Origin: Bathynomus jamesi
Taxonomy: Eukaryota; Arthropoda; Malacostraca; Isopoda; Cirolanidae
Length of the DNA: 64,000 bases
Reading direction: 5' to 3'
Assembly: GCA_023014485.1 (NCBI GenBank)
Contig: JAJOZX010000086.1
Coordinates: forward strand, 2,062,501 to 2,126,500
In this document: one piece after another, positions 53,500 through 64,000 of the stretch
How the letters are laid out: every line of letters starts with the position of its first letter
How positions within the stretch are numbered: position 1 is the first letter of the stretch
Notes under the pieces: generated by a model
The model's input: the letters and a program-made list of their open reading frames with translations, nothing else
The model's database searches: none
What the model was told of the DNA's origin: nothing
Position numbers and translations under genes: made by a program

Positions 53500-54965
53500 T
53501 TAGCTAATTTAAAGTCTTCGGGAATAATCCCCGTTTCGAGTGACTGATTAAAGATCTTCGTTAAGGGGCCTACGATAACTTCTTTCAAATTTTTCAAATG
53601 TCTGGGATAAAAAGCGTCAGGGCCTAGAGCCTTGCTAACTTTTAGCCTATCGATATAATGCGCAATCTCAGCCTCGTAAACAGTTATTTCATCTAAAATA
53701 GTCTCGCTACTAAATGGAACGATATCATCCACGTCGGGGACATTATTTACGTCTTCTACGGTAAAAACTGTCGCAAAAAGTTATTGAAAATACCCGCCAT
53801 CGCCTGAGCGTCAGAAGCCAAAGCGCCATTAACATCCACTAGAGGGCCTATGTTATTTATTTTTTACCGGCTTACGATTATTAACGTATTCAAAAAACTT
53901 TTTTGGATTATGTTTACTATCCGCACCTATAAGTATCTCTAAATTACGCTTGGCATTCTTAACTGATCTTTTAACCTGACGTCTAAGCTCGATATATCTA
54001 TTAAAGTTAGCTACCTCTCCATTGCGCTTACTAAGTCTATACGCTCTATTACGCTCGTTTATAAACTCTCCTATTTCCCTACTCCACCACTTCGGCCTAC
54101 CGCGATTTCTAGCGCGCTTGAGCCTACGAGGAATAAACTCCCTTTCAATATTCCTAAAACTTTCTTTAAACGCCACCCAACGCAGATTTGTGTCATTACC
54201 CATAAATATGTTATCCCAGTCTACTACTCTCATCCTATCCGCGAAACTATCAAAATTAGCATTACGAAAATCAGGGACTTCTATTACGTTACTATCCTTT
54301 GTGTTTTCTATCAATAACTTAAACCTAAGAATTTGATGATCGCTACATCCTAAACTCTCGCCTACTTCTAAACCTTCGACTATATTCTCGCCGTTCGTCA
54401 TCACCAAATCTAAAATATTATCACCGCGCGTTGGTTCGGTAACTATCTGTCGTAAAAAGTTATCGTCCATAAACTCAACCAATCTCAAACCCTCTTCATT
54501 ACCCGTAAAATTCTCGTAATTAACATTAGGGCAGTTAAAGTCTCCGACAATTATACTATTCCGATTGTCAATAAAATTACCAAGAAATGAGTAAATCTAG
54601 TATCTATATCGAGGGTTTGAACGGGTCTATAAACAACGACAAAATTAAAACTAATACTACGCGCCCTAACTTCAACACAGATCGCATTAATTGCTGCCGG
54701 AAAATCTAACTTAACCTCGATAGCCCTAAGGGAATTACGAATGTACAGCAAAACGCCGCCTCCAAATCTATGTAACCTATCATTAGTAAAGAGTTTAAAA
54801 CCCGGTATATCAAGTTCCCCGAACAAGTCCCGAGTCACGGTATTTAACCAAGTTTCAGTGATAGCAACTATATCATAGTTGCCGGAATAAATTACCGCCT
54901 TAAATTCATTTAATTTATTTCTAATACTACGAGCGTTGCAATAAAAAACGTTTTAAGTTATTTTT
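53500..54965 (-). pseudogene. CR1-group LINE: endonuclease and start of reverse transcriptase
   Basis: Minus strand, 5' to 3': apurinic-type endonuclease from about 54960 (ITETWLN; RFGGGVLLYIRNSL; VVYRPVQTLD; GCSDHQILRFKLL), a basic linker (RPKWWSREIGEFINERNRAY), then the reverse-transcriptase start (LKVSKALGPDAFYPRHLKNL, IIPEDFKLANVTPI) to 53500. Shifts lie near 54500-54550 and 53855. The catalytic YADD part is missing because the 3' half was lost at 53500. Confidence 0.85.
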
Positions 54966-54989
54966 TACCACGGGCCCGCGTTTTAGACT

Positions 54990-55559
54990 ATTTATCACGT
55001 CGGGCCCGCGTTTCCCGGACCCACAACGTTTAAAGAAGGCTTCGACCTATACAGCTTTCGCACGCTTTCGTCTATTAACCTACCTAGCCTAGCATTACCT
55101 ATTTCATTAAAATGCACCCCCATCTTTTATAAAAAGGCTAGGATCATTGAATTCGGACCACAGCTTTACGAAGGGTACATTTTCCTCAGCACAAATCTCT
55201 TCTAATTTGTTATTCAAAAATATTGTTTTGGACGTAATTCTAAGACCCAACCCGTGCCTATGGGTAATACCTAGAACTAAAGACCTATCTGACCTCGCCT
55301 TCAGGGACCTAATTAACCCCCTATATCTCTCCAAAAGGTCAGGCACTCTCGTATCGGGCCTATACGAGTCGTTGCCTCCTACCATCGTCACCAACATTGA
55401 GTGACGGGAAGCAACGTCAACCCTATCCACTTCGTCTCTAACTCTGTCAACCCTGGCCCCTGGGAGACAGACCCTCCTCCTCTTGGTTGGATTCCGTTTA
55501 ACGAACTCTTTGTCCATGTGGCGCACTAAAGAGTCCCAATTAAAATAGTTTCCCCTCAT
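54990..55559 (-). pseudogene. SGNH-esterase domain of the CR1-group LINE
   Basis: A 150-codon frame from 55559: CLPGARVDRVRDEVDRV, VTMVGGNDSYR (the GxND block III), SLVLGITHRHGLGLR and EEICAEENVPFVKLWSEF, then KDG, where a shift interrupts the usual HFNEIGNARLGRLI block. It is the esterase domain found in ORF1 or the upstream part of several CR1/L2-type LINEs, with a role in RNP or membrane lipid contact proposed but unclear. It directly precedes the endonuclease. Confidence 0.75.
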
Positions 55560-56215
55560 TCACGTCCCTTTCCAAATGGTGTTGAAGTACTTGGATATGG
55601 CCCCTCAAATACACGAACTGATTCGCTGAAATACAAGGTAATAATAATACGAAATTTAGCTGCTAATAATTCATTTTTACGGTAGCATAAATAAGTATCA
55701 TCGCATTCTATTAATTATTGTTCTCAGAATGAATTATAAGCATGCAACTAATATATACTCTGCTTTAATACGGTTAGCTTAAAACAGATAACACTGTACT
55801 ATACTTCACATAAAACCTCTCCAAAACGCATAGCTAATTAAAATGTATGCATAAATTCACCGATATGTCTGATACAAAGAGGCTGACAATATACGGTAAG
55901 AAACAGTTTTGTCTAGTATATTGTTCTTCATGAAATTAGACAAATTTATGAAACGCCAATTGATACATGTTTATTTAATAATCATTGACAAGTAATTAAA
56001 GTATGACATATATTCAACACATATAATAATAAAATAAACATATCTATCCGATAGAACTTTTTTAATTGATTGTACTTTCAAACTCATTATAAAGGACGTA
56101 GAATTATTAGCGAACCTTGTATTTTTGCTACACTTTAAGCGTTGACTTCGTCTCGTAGGCATTATGACAGCGTAATTTCCGCACTCTTCACCATTCAAAT
56201 TGGCTCAATTCCACG
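55560..56215. other. no gene seen
   Basis: A+T-rich. A minus-strand frame (55971-56198) has a basic start (PTRRSQRLKC) but nothing recognisable. Confidence 0.5.
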
Positions 56216-57367
56216 TCATCTGATATACTGAACTTCCTAATGTTTGCAGATGATACAACTGTCTCTTTTTTTTGCAAAGATGTTAATTCAGCTAAGAATA
56301 TATTTAATTCAGAATTCATCAGTGTAATGAAATGGTTGACCACCAATAAACTCTTCCTAAATACCAGCAAAACAAATTTCATGATTTTTACTAATAAAAG
56401 AAATGTATATCTTGATGAACTTAATGTTAATGAAATCGCCATAAAGGGGTGTACTGTAACAAAATTTCTTGGTGTAATGCTAGATAAGAATTTGCAATGG
56501 AGTGATCATGTAAATTATATCGCGAAAACGATTTCAAAGAACGTTGCTATAATGTTTAAACTTAGAAATGTAGTCCCTAAACAAGTTTTATTGACTCTTT
56601 ATCATACTCTTTTTCTTCCCTCTATAACGTACTGCAGCCTTGTTTGGGGAAACTCCGCTAACAACGCATTAAATGGTATCTTTGTCATCCAAACGAGCAA
56701 TAAGGTTATTATCTGGTGCTAATTTCCTTGATCACTCTAGTGCATTATTTAAAGAGCTAAACCTACTAAAGCTCAACGATATAACCAAACTGGCACATTT
56801 TATTTTTATTTACAAGTGTAAGAACAAAATCATTAATTTGCAATGGTTAAATAGATATTTTGTAACTCATCAAGAAATCCACTCGTATCACACCAGAAAC
56901 AGATCAAAGCTTGTTATACCTCAATTTAGATTGTCTTCATCTCAAAAACTACCCATTTTCATTGGATTGAAACAATGTAATGACTTAAATGCCGATATAA
57001 AATATATTGTGAATGTAAATTTGTTTAATGCCAAGTTGAAATTCCGATTAATAATGGCATACTAATAAAAATCTAGGATTAATGTTCACTAATATTGTTT
57101 AATATTGTCCATTAATATTGTTTGATATTGTAATACATGTTTTAACTATTAATAATACTTATTTACTTATTTATTATTTATTATTATTAATTAATAACAA
57201 CTAGCTGCTTATTTTTAATAAGAGCCCAGTAAAGCCTAAAGCTTAAGGGCCAAATTAAATAAAATAAATACTCGAGTTTCACAATTATTCATGTCACTGT
57301 AAATTGAAAAAAATGTATTTATTTTATTATTACTAATAAAGGTTATTCTATTCTATTCTATTCTAAA
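56216..57367 (+). pseudogene. 5'-truncated LINE: reverse transcriptase C-terminus and 3' tail
   Basis: Starts at the catalytic motif (LMFADDTTVSFFC), then VMKWLTTNKLFLNTSKTNFM, KFLGVMLDKNLQWSDHVNYI and VPKQVLLTLYHTLFLPSITY; the last blocks shift frame near 56680 (NGIF...SSKRAIRLLSGANFLD) and end at 57065. The 3' end is an (ATTCT)n tail at 57341-57367, the tail type of many jockey/CR1-like LINEs. 5' truncation is typical of LINE insertion. Confidence 0.85.
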
Positions 57368-57980
57368 TAGCACGTATCCTCGTCAGTACTGGAATAACAG
57401 TAAGTGAAAACAAGAGTGTAATAACTGTAGTTATGCCGATTATACATAAATGTGCCGTATGTCCTTTGTTCCTTTAAAATGTTAGCTACGTGAAATGCAC
57501 CATTTCCGTCTACTACATCGTGAATTTAAATTAGACCAGTATGCAGGAATTATATTTTTTAAAAAAGTAAATTTCAAAAATTCTAGAATGATTTATTATC
57601 ATTACACAATCAAAAAATATGCGTTAGAATGAACATTCAATACAAAATGTATGCAATAATATAACAAATACATTACTCTTCTACAATTTCATTGATAAAG
57701 ATATAAGTTTACCGAAAAAATCAATCTACCTTTCTTTATAACCATTGGTGTGGAAAGCAGCCATGTTGTATCAACAACCTTCTGGTTCTGTGACAAACAT
57801 TGGTCTGACGTAAGTATGATATCTGTCGCTATGCATATATGCACTTTGTACCCCCGGGGGTATTCTGATAATGACTTGCCCATACATCGTGGTGTATACC
57901 CACTCCCTCGCAGGAAAGATCTCCGATAGGCATATATATATATATATATATACAGCTTTACAAATGCCTGAGGGTAAGTT
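57368..57980. other. no gene seen
   Basis: A+T-rich; a minus-strand open frame (57689-57883) has ordinary composition but no motif I know. (TA)n at about 57932-57951. Confidence 0.5.
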
Positions 57981-57986
57981 TTGGAG

Positions 57987-59472
57987 TATATATACCCACG
58001 TAACTACGCTTTATGTTCTGTTTACTTTGAATTCACTGATTGACTAAGTCACTTCATCAGAAGCTGGTAAGTAAAAGAAAACATATTTCAAAGACTGGTT
58101 AGTTTTATATTCACAACTAGATTTATCTATCAACAGACAGTTAAAGTAAAGACGTGCATTCGTATTCTCTGTTTTAAAATATAAATTAATAACACGCAGT
58201 AAATATACTAAATATATTATACTGGCTATTTAATGGTGAGCTTAATTCACATTCTTTCTCGAGAAAGTAAACGATATCTTTAATTCGTTACCGGTGAATA
58301 AATTAATTTATATACGAAATAATTTAATGCTATAATTTCTTTCCACGTCATTTTCAGAACCATGGAGAAGCAAGCACCTGAAGATCGTTTGATAATAACC
58401 GATTCACAGATAGAACGCATAAGAATGCTGGTTGCAGATGTCGACGAGGACGTCGAGATGCTGATACGATAATGATTGTTCATAATCTTAGAAACCATAC
58501 CCTTCCATATTATACACTCGTATTTTAAAAGTGCACTCATTAGAATTTCATGCCCTATTTATGTATAAATATGTTAATTAGATAAAACCTTTCACAATAA
58601 CGTGATCGTCTTTGTTTTTTCTAGGAGTTATATTATAAAACCCAACAACGACGAAGGTATTACGTTAGCCGAAACTGTGACTGCAGATGATCGGGAGATT
58701 GTCCCGTTATACGGGCCATCTGATAAATTAGCAGACAACGACGACAAAACACCATGTGGAGTTCTCAGCTGAAGAGCCAAAAATTATCGATGAAATAGAA
58801 AAGTTGAATATGCTAAACAGCCCCTACGTGGTACATATTTGACAGCTCCTCAGAAGCAACCCGCACCACCGAATTTGAGCGAAGGATCGTATCACCTGAG
58901 GGGCAAGCCGAAGAAGACAACGCATATTTTATTGAATATACACCAGAAGAAATGAAACTTATACTGGCTATGGTGCTGAGGGCGGAAGCTATACCACCTC
59001 CATACGGGTGTGGTACTGATTAAATACATGTAAATATCGAAGTTATTGATCTAATCTCAGTCGGCGATGAGCAGAATCCGTGAGTAGCTTTTTATATTTT
59101 CGGTAAATTAGCAATAAACTGCTTCACAAAGTAAAAGTCAAAATAAAAATATTGTGATAAGATTTGTGTGGTATGCGTAATTTAGAATTGGTTGAGATAC
59201 TCCGAAATGATAAATATTCTATGATTTAAATATAACTTCTTTGCATACATTTTATATGTAAGGTATGTGATTTTAAAAAATAGTATATTAGGTTGTGAAT
59301 GCGTTACAAATTTTGGGGATGTATAACTGCGTAGGAATGCAATGTTGAAAATAAATAACGGAAAAAAGTACCCAAATTTAGCTAGCTTTTCTATCACTAT
59401 TTATGTACTCTACCAACTCGTATTTTCTGGGTGAATTGAAATTCGAGAGTTTTCTTTTTGTGCGGTTTTCCA

Positions 59473-59521
<49 letters not shown>

Positions 59522-60087
59522 TATGTGTGTGTGTATATGCTTTACCATGTTATAGAAAATAAATATTTTTTCCTCTACAACAGAGCTCAGTGTGAAGTTG
59601 AAACGTCTTCAGCAGATGAGCATCCGAAACAATCTGTTGTTATCTCTAATGCGACGGCAACGCGTGATGTTGCAAAATAAGACGCGGCAACTAGAACCAA
59701 CGAGAGTGCAGATGGAAAAAACAAGTCTTGTACATCGTAAGTTGATACACATACATCCATAAATGGTAGTGCATTCTCTAATTCGACGTCCATTATTTAG
59801 TACATAATTTTCTTATTTCGTGTACAGTATTTTTACAATAAGGACCTTTTAACGGAATAAGTTCAAGATTAATTCGTTTATTCCGACCATGTAAAACATT
59901 ATTACTATTCCGTATGAGTTAAGAATATTGTTCTTTTTCTTCTGACACCCATAGAGAACGGAAGTTGGATGCTAACGGATATGATAGCATGGACGAATTT
60001 CAGATTCCACCAAAAAAACGCGTAAGCCGCTTAGAAGAGGAAAAAATCCATCATACAGGTTTGACAGACGATGAGTGTGAATGGTGA
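57987..60087 (+). pseudogene. decayed intron-containing gene coding for an acidic protein, possibly of a second Polinton
   Basis: TATATATA at 57987 precedes a short non-coding exon ending with GTAAGT at 58067. Then TTTTCAG/AACCATGG opens coding at ATG 58362 (MEKQAPEDRLIITDSQIERI). Further exons follow acceptors at 58624, 59583 and 59954, with donors GTGAGT (59080) and GTAAG (59737). Coding sense is acidic (TADDREIVPLYGPSD; FERRIVSPEGQAEEDNAYFI; YTPEEMKLILAMVLR) and ends in a basic patch (PPKKRVSR) and TDDECEW before TGA at 60085-60087. Frameshifts near 58770 and 58838 and stops at 59021 and about 59677 break it. The layout (TATA, small spliced acidic exons, plus strand) recalls 25.2-26.2 kb, but I see no direct sequence match. 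Protein family unknown. Confidence 0.5.
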
Positions 60088-60394
60088 AAATTACCACACT
60101 AGAGATTATGGTATTGGAATAATGTACAATATAAAGATTCCTGTGTATTTCTTTTATTACTAATATTAAGATGAACGAATTCTTTAGCTAAGCCTGTCTA
60201 CGATAATATTTGATGAAAATTATATTGCTGAAATTAATTAATTCTACAGGCATTATCAGCTCATTAAAAATTAAATTATTATATTATTTACTCTTCGTTG
60301 TATATTTTAACGACACTTCAAAATAAAATGGAAAAATCAGGCAAATCAACAGTGTATCTCATGAAATGTGTATATATAAATAAAAAAATTTATA

Positions 60395-60427
<33 letters not shown>

Positions 60428-60430
60428 CAC
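60088..60430. other. no gene seen; repeat-like segment
   Basis: GTACAATATAAAGATTCCTG and following bases (60122-60190) recur at 62413-62490, and partly at 63884-63950. (TA)n near 60395-60426. Confidence 0.55.
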
Positions 60431-61068
60431 ATTTCCAACTGCAAAGAACACGCAGTATAATTAACGTAAAGAACGACGCTTGTATAGAAGACATATCGCG
60501 CAAGATGAGGAGAGAGAACGAACAAATGAAAAAATGAGGTAACCACCCGGGAATCGAATCCGGGATCTTCCGATTGCCGGTCAGATATGATAACCACTAC
60601 ACCATGGGCCTCACTCTATCAGAAGTCGTAATTCTCCTACATACGGGCAGAAACCAATGCCCCGAGGGGGGCACCTTCCGCATGCCGCACATATATACAT
60701 TTTCAACTGCAAAGAACACGCAGTATAATTAACGTTTTCATTTGTTCGTTCTCTCTCCTCATCTTGCGCGGAATGTCTTCTATACAAGCGTCGTTCTTTA
60801 CGCTAATTATACAGCGTCTTCTTTGCAGTTCAAAATGTATATATGTGCGGCATGCGGGAGGTGCCCCCCTCGGGGCATTGGTTTCTGCGCGTATGTAGGA
60901 GAATTACGACTTCTGATCGAGTGAGGCCCATGGTGTAATGGTTATCATATCTGACCGGCAATCGGAAGATCCCGGGTTCGATTCCCGGGTGGTTACCTCA
61001 TTTTTTCATTTGTTCGTTCTCTCTCCTCATCTTGCGCGGAATGTCTTCTATACAAGCGTCGTTCTTTA

Positions 61069-61070
<2 letters not shown>
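60430..61070. repeat. large inverted repeat carrying tRNA-like units
   Basis: The minus-strand unit (about 60430-60690) and the plus-strand unit (about 60835-61070) are near-identical inverted copies. Each contains a tRNA-like sequence: GGCCCATGGTGTARTGGTTA (A box), CCGGCAATCGG, and GGATTCGATTCCCGGG or GGGTTCGATTCCCGGG (B box), followed by T6 in the plus copy. Each unit is joined to CTCTCCTCATCTTGCGCG- and ACAAGCGTCGTTCTTTACG-type sequence. A third partial arm lies at 60720-60835. The acceptor stem does not pair well, so this is tRNA-derived repeat DNA, not a functional tRNA gene. Confidence 0.7.
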
Positions 61071-61103
<33 letters not shown>

Positions 61104-61877
61104 GGAATTAAAGATCTTAACCATAGTATGCGAAAATGAAAAACACTAGTACAACTCGTAATTATGCAAGATTTCGGAGATCTGAAAACAATAAGTGATG
61201 GTATGTCTCACCTCAACACAACATCTAAAATCATACGAAAGAGGGTCTACGTGGCATCCGAACCATAGATCAATACATCATCTGGGCGCGGATGAAGAAA
61301 AATCATGGAATATTTTTTTTCCTCGTGGGATTCAGTGTCGTATACGCTTTAAGTGTTTCTATATAGATGTACTTTTATTAGAGGATGAAAATGCTACTCT
61401 TTCATTATCTTATACAAAGCATCTTTTGGTAAGTTCCTAAAATATTTGTGTGATACAGTTATTGCAATGCAATAACTGAGTGTTATTGTTACAGTTTTTA
61501 TAAAAATCTTGCGACACTATGTTTAAATGTATTGCCTTAAACATCAGATGCTTTATCTACTGTAGAATAGGGTATTTTTTCTTTTTTAATCAAGAAAGAG
61601 GCTAGGCCTAAAAACGTGAATTAATGACCTAGATTTAGTTGGCGTGAGTGAGGTCCTCATTCCTGACAATGTGCGTGTGGGTGTGTGGCGTCTTCAGTTC
61701 GTAGTTTATCGAGAATTAATTTTATTTGTAAACAAGAATTTTCGTATCAGACTAAAAAGAGAATTAAAAAATAATTAATACTTTCTTTCCCCCATAATAA
61801 TAATAATGATAATAACAACAACAAAGACGATGTATGGTAATAACACACGCACGGTTACAAATTGTGGCAACGGCAGT

Positions 61878-61936
<59 letters not shown>

Positions 61937-62826
61937 GTCTTTTCATTTTCGTACAATTTTTCGTTGGGAGAGCAATCAATAAGTATGATTGTAATTGCGG
62001 AGACAGCCACGGATCAATTTGAAAATTTCCCCTCACCATCCTTCCTGAGGATTCCCAAAACCCTGTACCCTGTTGCGCGCTTGCTATTCTGATGATGATG
62101 TACCATGGATCGGTGGTTAGCATCGCTGACTATGACTCCAACGGTTCCGTGTTCTAGGCCCTGCGAAGGTAGCTAGCGCGCGGTAAACGTTCTTCCTACC
62201 GCACAATTGGTTGGTAGATAAATGGGTACCCTGGACAACCAAGTGATTAAGAATATATTAAAAGTTTTGCTTATGTCACAGAAGTCGGGGTTACTCTAAA
62301 GTTTTCATTTTAATCTTAATGTATAATTTAAAGAGTCTAGTGTACTTCTTGTGGGACTCATTTTGCGTCTAAATAAATTCTTAAACTGATTTAAAATTTA
62401 TAGTGAGTTAATGAACCAGTGTACAATATAAAGAATCCTGTGTAATTCTTTTATTATCAAAGTTGGTATTCGTTTAAATACTTAGTTCTTTTGCCGAGCA
62501 AAATATGGAGAACGTTTTGCCTGTCTCTTGTGGGCAGTGTAAAGCTTTCGCTGTTAACTATAATGTTTAGACACAGAGTAATGACAAAAGTAGATGATCG
62601 TAATTTACTTACTAATTATTATTATTATAATCTAAATTTGTAAAAAGTTTAAAAAATTACTAATTAAAATTGAGAAAATTCAATAGGGGTAATTGAAGTG
62701 GAAACATTAAAATTGAAAATCTTCTGTACAAGTAATAAGTTTCGATTGAATGCTTGCTTACATGCCCTCGTGCTTCTGTATTGAGTATTTTAGGAGTTTT
62801 GCTTTGCAATTGTAACTGGATTATTT
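61071..62826. other. non-coding, (TA)n, SINE fragment
   Basis: (TA)n at about 61070-61099 and 61881-61934. A plus-strand SINE fragment (GATCGGTGGTTAGCATCGCT ... GGTTGGTAGATAAATGGGTACC) lies at about 62103-62250. A segment at 62413-62490 is related to 60122-60190. Short open frames over it are unsupported. Confidence 0.6.
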
Positions 62827-63114
62827 TTATCTCTGCTCTTTATTGAAGTTATAATTCCTACAAAACATGGGTTCGACGACGTAGATAGAGATAGATTTTC
62901 CATCGTTCAGTAACAGAGCGAGTACCCGCCCAACCCGGGAAAGGTCAATGCTGGAGCGAATCATAGTCTCATGGTCAGAGTCAGACACTGCACGGTTAAG
63001 ATAACGGGAAGGCTTACAGGATATTAACCTTAGTTCGACGGAATTATAAATCATTTTCTTGTTCCGGTAAGGGGTAAACCTGCATTGTGAATTATTAGTT
63101 ACTGTATACTTCAA
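62827..63114 (-). CDS. hypothetical small ORF, unsupported by family
   Basis: 95 codons from an ATG at 63114, ordinary amino-acid composition unlike the low-complexity frames around it (for example RLISCKPSRYLNRAVSDSD and RVGRVLALLLNDGKSISIYV). I recognise no family. It lies between the decayed acidic gene and the decayed cluster-gene-4 copy and could be a remnant of the second Polinton or chance. Confidence 0.3.
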   Translation of the reverse strand: MKYTVTNNSQCRFTPYRNKKMIYNSVELRLISCKPSRYLNRAVSDSDHETMIRSSIDLSRVGRVLALLLNDGKSISIYVVEPMFCRNYNFNKEQR

Positions 63115-63301
63115 GCAGCGTGCGAGTTATGCATCGAAAAAAGAGTTCCGTAAAAGAACTTGTGTTGGTGTGAGAGATTTATTATTATAAAGATAACATG
63201 GGCTCCATTCCGAGTTTTTTGAGAGCGATTGCTTCCACGGTTGCAACAATAAAAAGTAGAAAAATTGGCTGATAGATAAATGAGCACGTTGGTTGTTCGG
63301 C

Positions 63302-63600
63302 AAGAATAAACCCTCGATTGAAAAGGAATGTTTATAAACTTGTATTTAATAATGATGTTGTGGCTAACGACGATATCTTTGTGCGTGATTTTGAATGAAA
63401 TCGCTTAAAGATAACTTGCCAACCGAATGTAAGGTGTGCACAAAAATAGTATTGAACGATATGAAAGCCATTTACATAGAGTAAATTGGACGGTGAAATA
63501 ATGTTAAGCCGTGTTTACTGGGTAGTGCAATGCAGTAATGATGTGACTGTAGACTCGAATTACGTGTGAGTTTAGTGTTTTGCGAAGTAGAAAAAAGTGA
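63302..63600 (+). pseudogene. decayed copy of Polinton 3' cluster gene 4
   Basis: Aligns along nearly its whole length with 38254-38555: AATAAACCCTCGATTG, TTTATAAACTTGTATTTAAT, TTGTGCGTG, ACTTGCCAACCG, ACGATATGAAAGCC and GTGAAATAATGTTAAGCCG all match with scattered changes. Insertions and stops (a TGA after GATTTTGAA, and a TAA after ATAGAG) disrupt the frame. It shows a second, older element of the same family in the same orientation. Confidence 0.9.
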
Positions 63601-63650
63601 GTGTATTTTGATGTCTATTTATTTTTAAATTAATTATTATTTAATATAAT

Positions 63651-63706
<56 letters not shown>

Positions 63707-64000
63707 TATATATATATCTCCTGTATTGATGTTTATACTTTTTTATTTTATTTTTTGATCATACATATTCCATCGTATGTATAGGAGTGTATATTTATTT
63801 TCTATATATTTCCGATTCCAATAATTAGTCTAAATAAACAGAATGATTTAATGGTTTTTTATTTATTTCGGTTTATCTGTATTTCTTTATTATTAATATT
63901 GGGAATCGTTTAAATAATTAGTTCTCTTACTGAACAACTTTAAGGAGAAAGTCGCTCTTGCCTTTAATAAATTAAATTAAAATGTGATATCTGCCAACTC
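63601..64000 (+). repeat. 3' flank of the second Polinton, entering its right terminal repeat
   Basis: After (TA)n at 63658-63716 come CTCCTGTATTGATGTTTATA, TATATTTATTTTCTATATAT and AATAAA (63833-63838) plus AGAATGAT, paralleling 38659-38930. The window's last bases, GATATCTGCCAACTC, resemble the terminal-repeat subunit GGTATCTGGCAACTC of the first element. The rest of the second element lies outside the window. Confidence 0.7.

Noticed and set aside
53037..53732. Long minus-strand open frames across 53.04-53.49 kb as one gene
   Set aside because: They are the antisense of a plus-strand LINE fragment wedged between two minus-strand LINE pieces; only 53500-53732 carries minus-strand coding sense.
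60523..60612. tRNA gene on the minus strand (and 60923-61000 on the plus strand)
   Set aside because: A and B boxes and T-arm are good, but the acceptor stem does not pair and the anticodon arm is irregular; treated as tRNA-derived repeat.

Overview
The window is A+T-rich eukaryotic DNA, most likely from an arthropod; a crustacean or chelicerate is my guess, not shown. The grounds are abundant (TA)n, (GA)n and (GT)n microsatellites, short TTAGG-like runs near 42.2 kb, tRNA-derived SINEs, GT-AG introns with GTAAGT donors, and LINE and Tc1/hAT remnants of arthropod character. I recognise no ordinary host gene. Almost everything assignable is mobile or endogenous viral DNA.

The centrepiece is an 18.0-kb Maverick/Polinton element of the adintovirus type at 21575-39586. 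It is bounded by a perfect 6-bp target duplication (AAGCAT) and by inverted repeats of at least ~440 bp that begin AGTAGTATAGCC. A compact minus-strand block (26300-32136) encodes an adenain-like protease, the major capsid protein, a basic pVI/core-like protein, the penton-like minor capsid protein, a chromodomain-containing integrase, two conserved Polinton proteins and a FtsK/HerA packaging ATPase. On the plus strand lie a protein-primed DNA polymerase B (32.2-36.3 kb) and four unrecognised small genes (36.7-38.6 kb). Three small plus-strand exons at 25.2-26.2 kb sit behind a TATA promoter. Their splice phase lets them join the polymerase exon at 32221 across a 6-kb intron that would hold the whole minus-strand block. 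The copy is nearly intact but carries frameshifts in polymerase and integrase. A second, heavily decayed relative lies at about 58-64 kb and runs off the window.

The flanks are nested transposon graveyards. At 12.8-17.5 kb a Tc1 remnant holds a hAT-like element, which holds a second hAT fragment, which holds a mariner. At 2.5-9.3 kb a ZMYM1-type hAT holds a MITE, a hAT-type MITE with an unclassified transposon inside, and a LINE fragment. At 47.5-53.0 kb a LINE is split by a solo LTR that is itself split by a 3.2-kb hAT-like element with perfect 8-bp duplications. Two transposon families, each present twice, encode transposases of families I cannot name with confidence. Other content includes a LINE with an SGNH-esterase domain (53.5-55.6 kb), several long palindromic MITEs, SINEs, and a decayed reverse-transcriptase element at 19.4-21.2 kb.
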